From assembly GCA_947584825.1 (NCBI GenBank), contig CANPWR010000082.1:1-5683 (forward strand): a stretch of DNA of 5,683 nucleotides, read 5' to 3'. Both the position numbers and the translations under genes were made by a program. The notes beneath the pieces were generated by a model. It was not told where the DNA came from and did no database searches. It saw nothing but the letters and a program-made list of their open reading frames with translations. This document shows, piece after piece, positions 5,154 to 5,683 of this stretch (positions within the stretch are counted from its first letter, which is position 1; each line of letters opens with the position of its first letter). Source of the stretch: an uncultured Clostridia bacterium. Lineage in GTDB: Bacteria; Bacillota; Clostridia; Oscillospirales; Ruminococcaceae.

Positions 5154-5683
5154 TTACTCCATAACTATTTGCTCATAGTCATCAGGTATTTTTAGGTTAA
5201 GAGCTTCTGCACGCTTAGCAACATACTTCTTAGTGAGATCGGTAGAGTATTCAATCGGCATTTTTTCCGGCTTTTCACCGTCATTTAGAATTTTGTATGC
5301 CATTTCACCAGCACGGTAACCTATATCATAATAGCTGATTGAAAGTGTTGCAACACCGCATCCTTTGCATATTCCTTCTTCTGCTGCAAATACAGGAATT
5401 TTAGCAGGTTCAGTAATGTTGTTGATTGCCTCAGTGTTAGAAGCAGCTGTGTTGTCAGTAGGAATATAAAGCACATCAGAAGCATCTACGGCTGACTGCG
5501 TTATAGACGTAACATCATTTGTGTCAACAAAAGTATATACCTTGCAAGTATAACCAAGACCTTCTAGTTCAGACTTCATAATATCAGCCTGGTACTTTGA
5601 ATTTGCTTCATTAGAGCAGTATAGAATACCAACATTCTTCTTGTCAGGACAAAGCTCTTTTATCATTGCTGCCTGGTCTTTAA
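5154..5683 (-). CDS. ABC transporter substrate-binding protein, C-terminal half (TrpX-type, ABC_sub_bind; partial)
   Basis: The frame enters from the window end (KDQAA before the internal methionine at 5664-5666) and stops at TAA 5154-5156, giving about 175 residues, roughly half of a typical 320-350-residue protein. The signal peptide or lipobox lies outside. Family features of ABC_sub_bind proteins are present: DQAAMIKELCPDKKNVGILY with NEANS (inter-domain region), DVLYIPTDNTAASN (ligand-cleft strand), and the AAEEG-CKGCGVATLSISYYDIGYRAG segment near the hinge. It would capture the ligand outside the cell and deliver it to the permease encoded next. The methionine at 5666 is internal, not the start. 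The gene is first of the visible operon, followed by a 93-base gap with a hairpin. Homologues include the tryptophan-binding TrpX, but many members have untested ligands. Confidence 0.92.
   Translation of the reverse strand, partial: KDQAAMIKELCPDKKNVGILYCSNEANSKYQADIMKSELEGLGYTCKVYTFVDTNDVTSITQSAVDASDVLYIPTDNTAASNTEAINNITEPAKIPVFAAEEGICKGCGVATLSISYYDIGYRAGEMAYKILNDGEKPEKMPIEYSTDLTKKYVAKRAEALNLKIPDDYEQIVME

Noticed and set aside
5664..5666. ATG at 5666 as the start of the binding protein
   Set aside because: The frame is open to the window end and the codons before it (KDQAA) match the family, so this methionine is internal and the gene is truncated by the window.

Overview
The window is AT-rich bacterial DNA with AGGAG-type ribosome binding sites. 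Its gene content (YfhO-type membrane protein, ferredoxin-tailed aldo/keto reductase, TrpXYZ-type ABC importer) fits an anaerobic low-GC Firmicute of the class Clostridia, perhaps a gut or rumen member. That assignment is an inference from protein style and composition, not from a marker gene.

Left end (1-432) is gene wreckage. The last 46 codons of a YfhO-like membrane protein overlap the start of a family 2 glycosyltransferase, as expected of a csbB/yfhO-type pair. The glycosyltransferase is dead: its frame breaks after 18 codons, and about 23 codons later the reading frame passes, inside the residues FVN, into what looks like the extreme C-terminus of a glycoside hydrolase family 2 (beta-galactosidase-like) protein. 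The best explanation is a deletion joining two unrelated genes at a short shared sequence.

Middle (433-3226, plus strand): an intergenic region of 221 bases holds two candidate sigma-A-type promoters. The upstream one is framed by a perfect 8-bp inverted repeat. Three closely spaced genes follow: an aldo/keto reductase with a C-terminal 2x[4Fe-4S] domain, a short single-domain M24 metallopeptidase-like protein that keeps all five metal ligands but appears to lack the usual accessory histidines, and a HAD-family hydrolase interrupted by a one-base frameshift near its start. They look like one transcription unit; no shared pathway is evident.

Right side (3262-5683, minus strand): an ABC importer operon of the TrpXYZ type (ABC_sub_bind substrate-binding protein, BPD_transp_2-like permease, ATPase). 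The binding protein runs off the window end, so the operon promoter is not visible. A 14-bp hairpin lies between the binding protein and the permease and may reduce downstream expression. The permease and ATPase genes overlap by 8 bases. A nested hairpin with a seven-T tract closes the operon and lies between the two convergent units.

No RNA gene, CRISPR array, insertion sequence or clearly new system was found. The points most worth a second look are the chimeric pseudogene junction, the dyad around the promoter, the atypical M24 protein and the frameshifted HAD gene.
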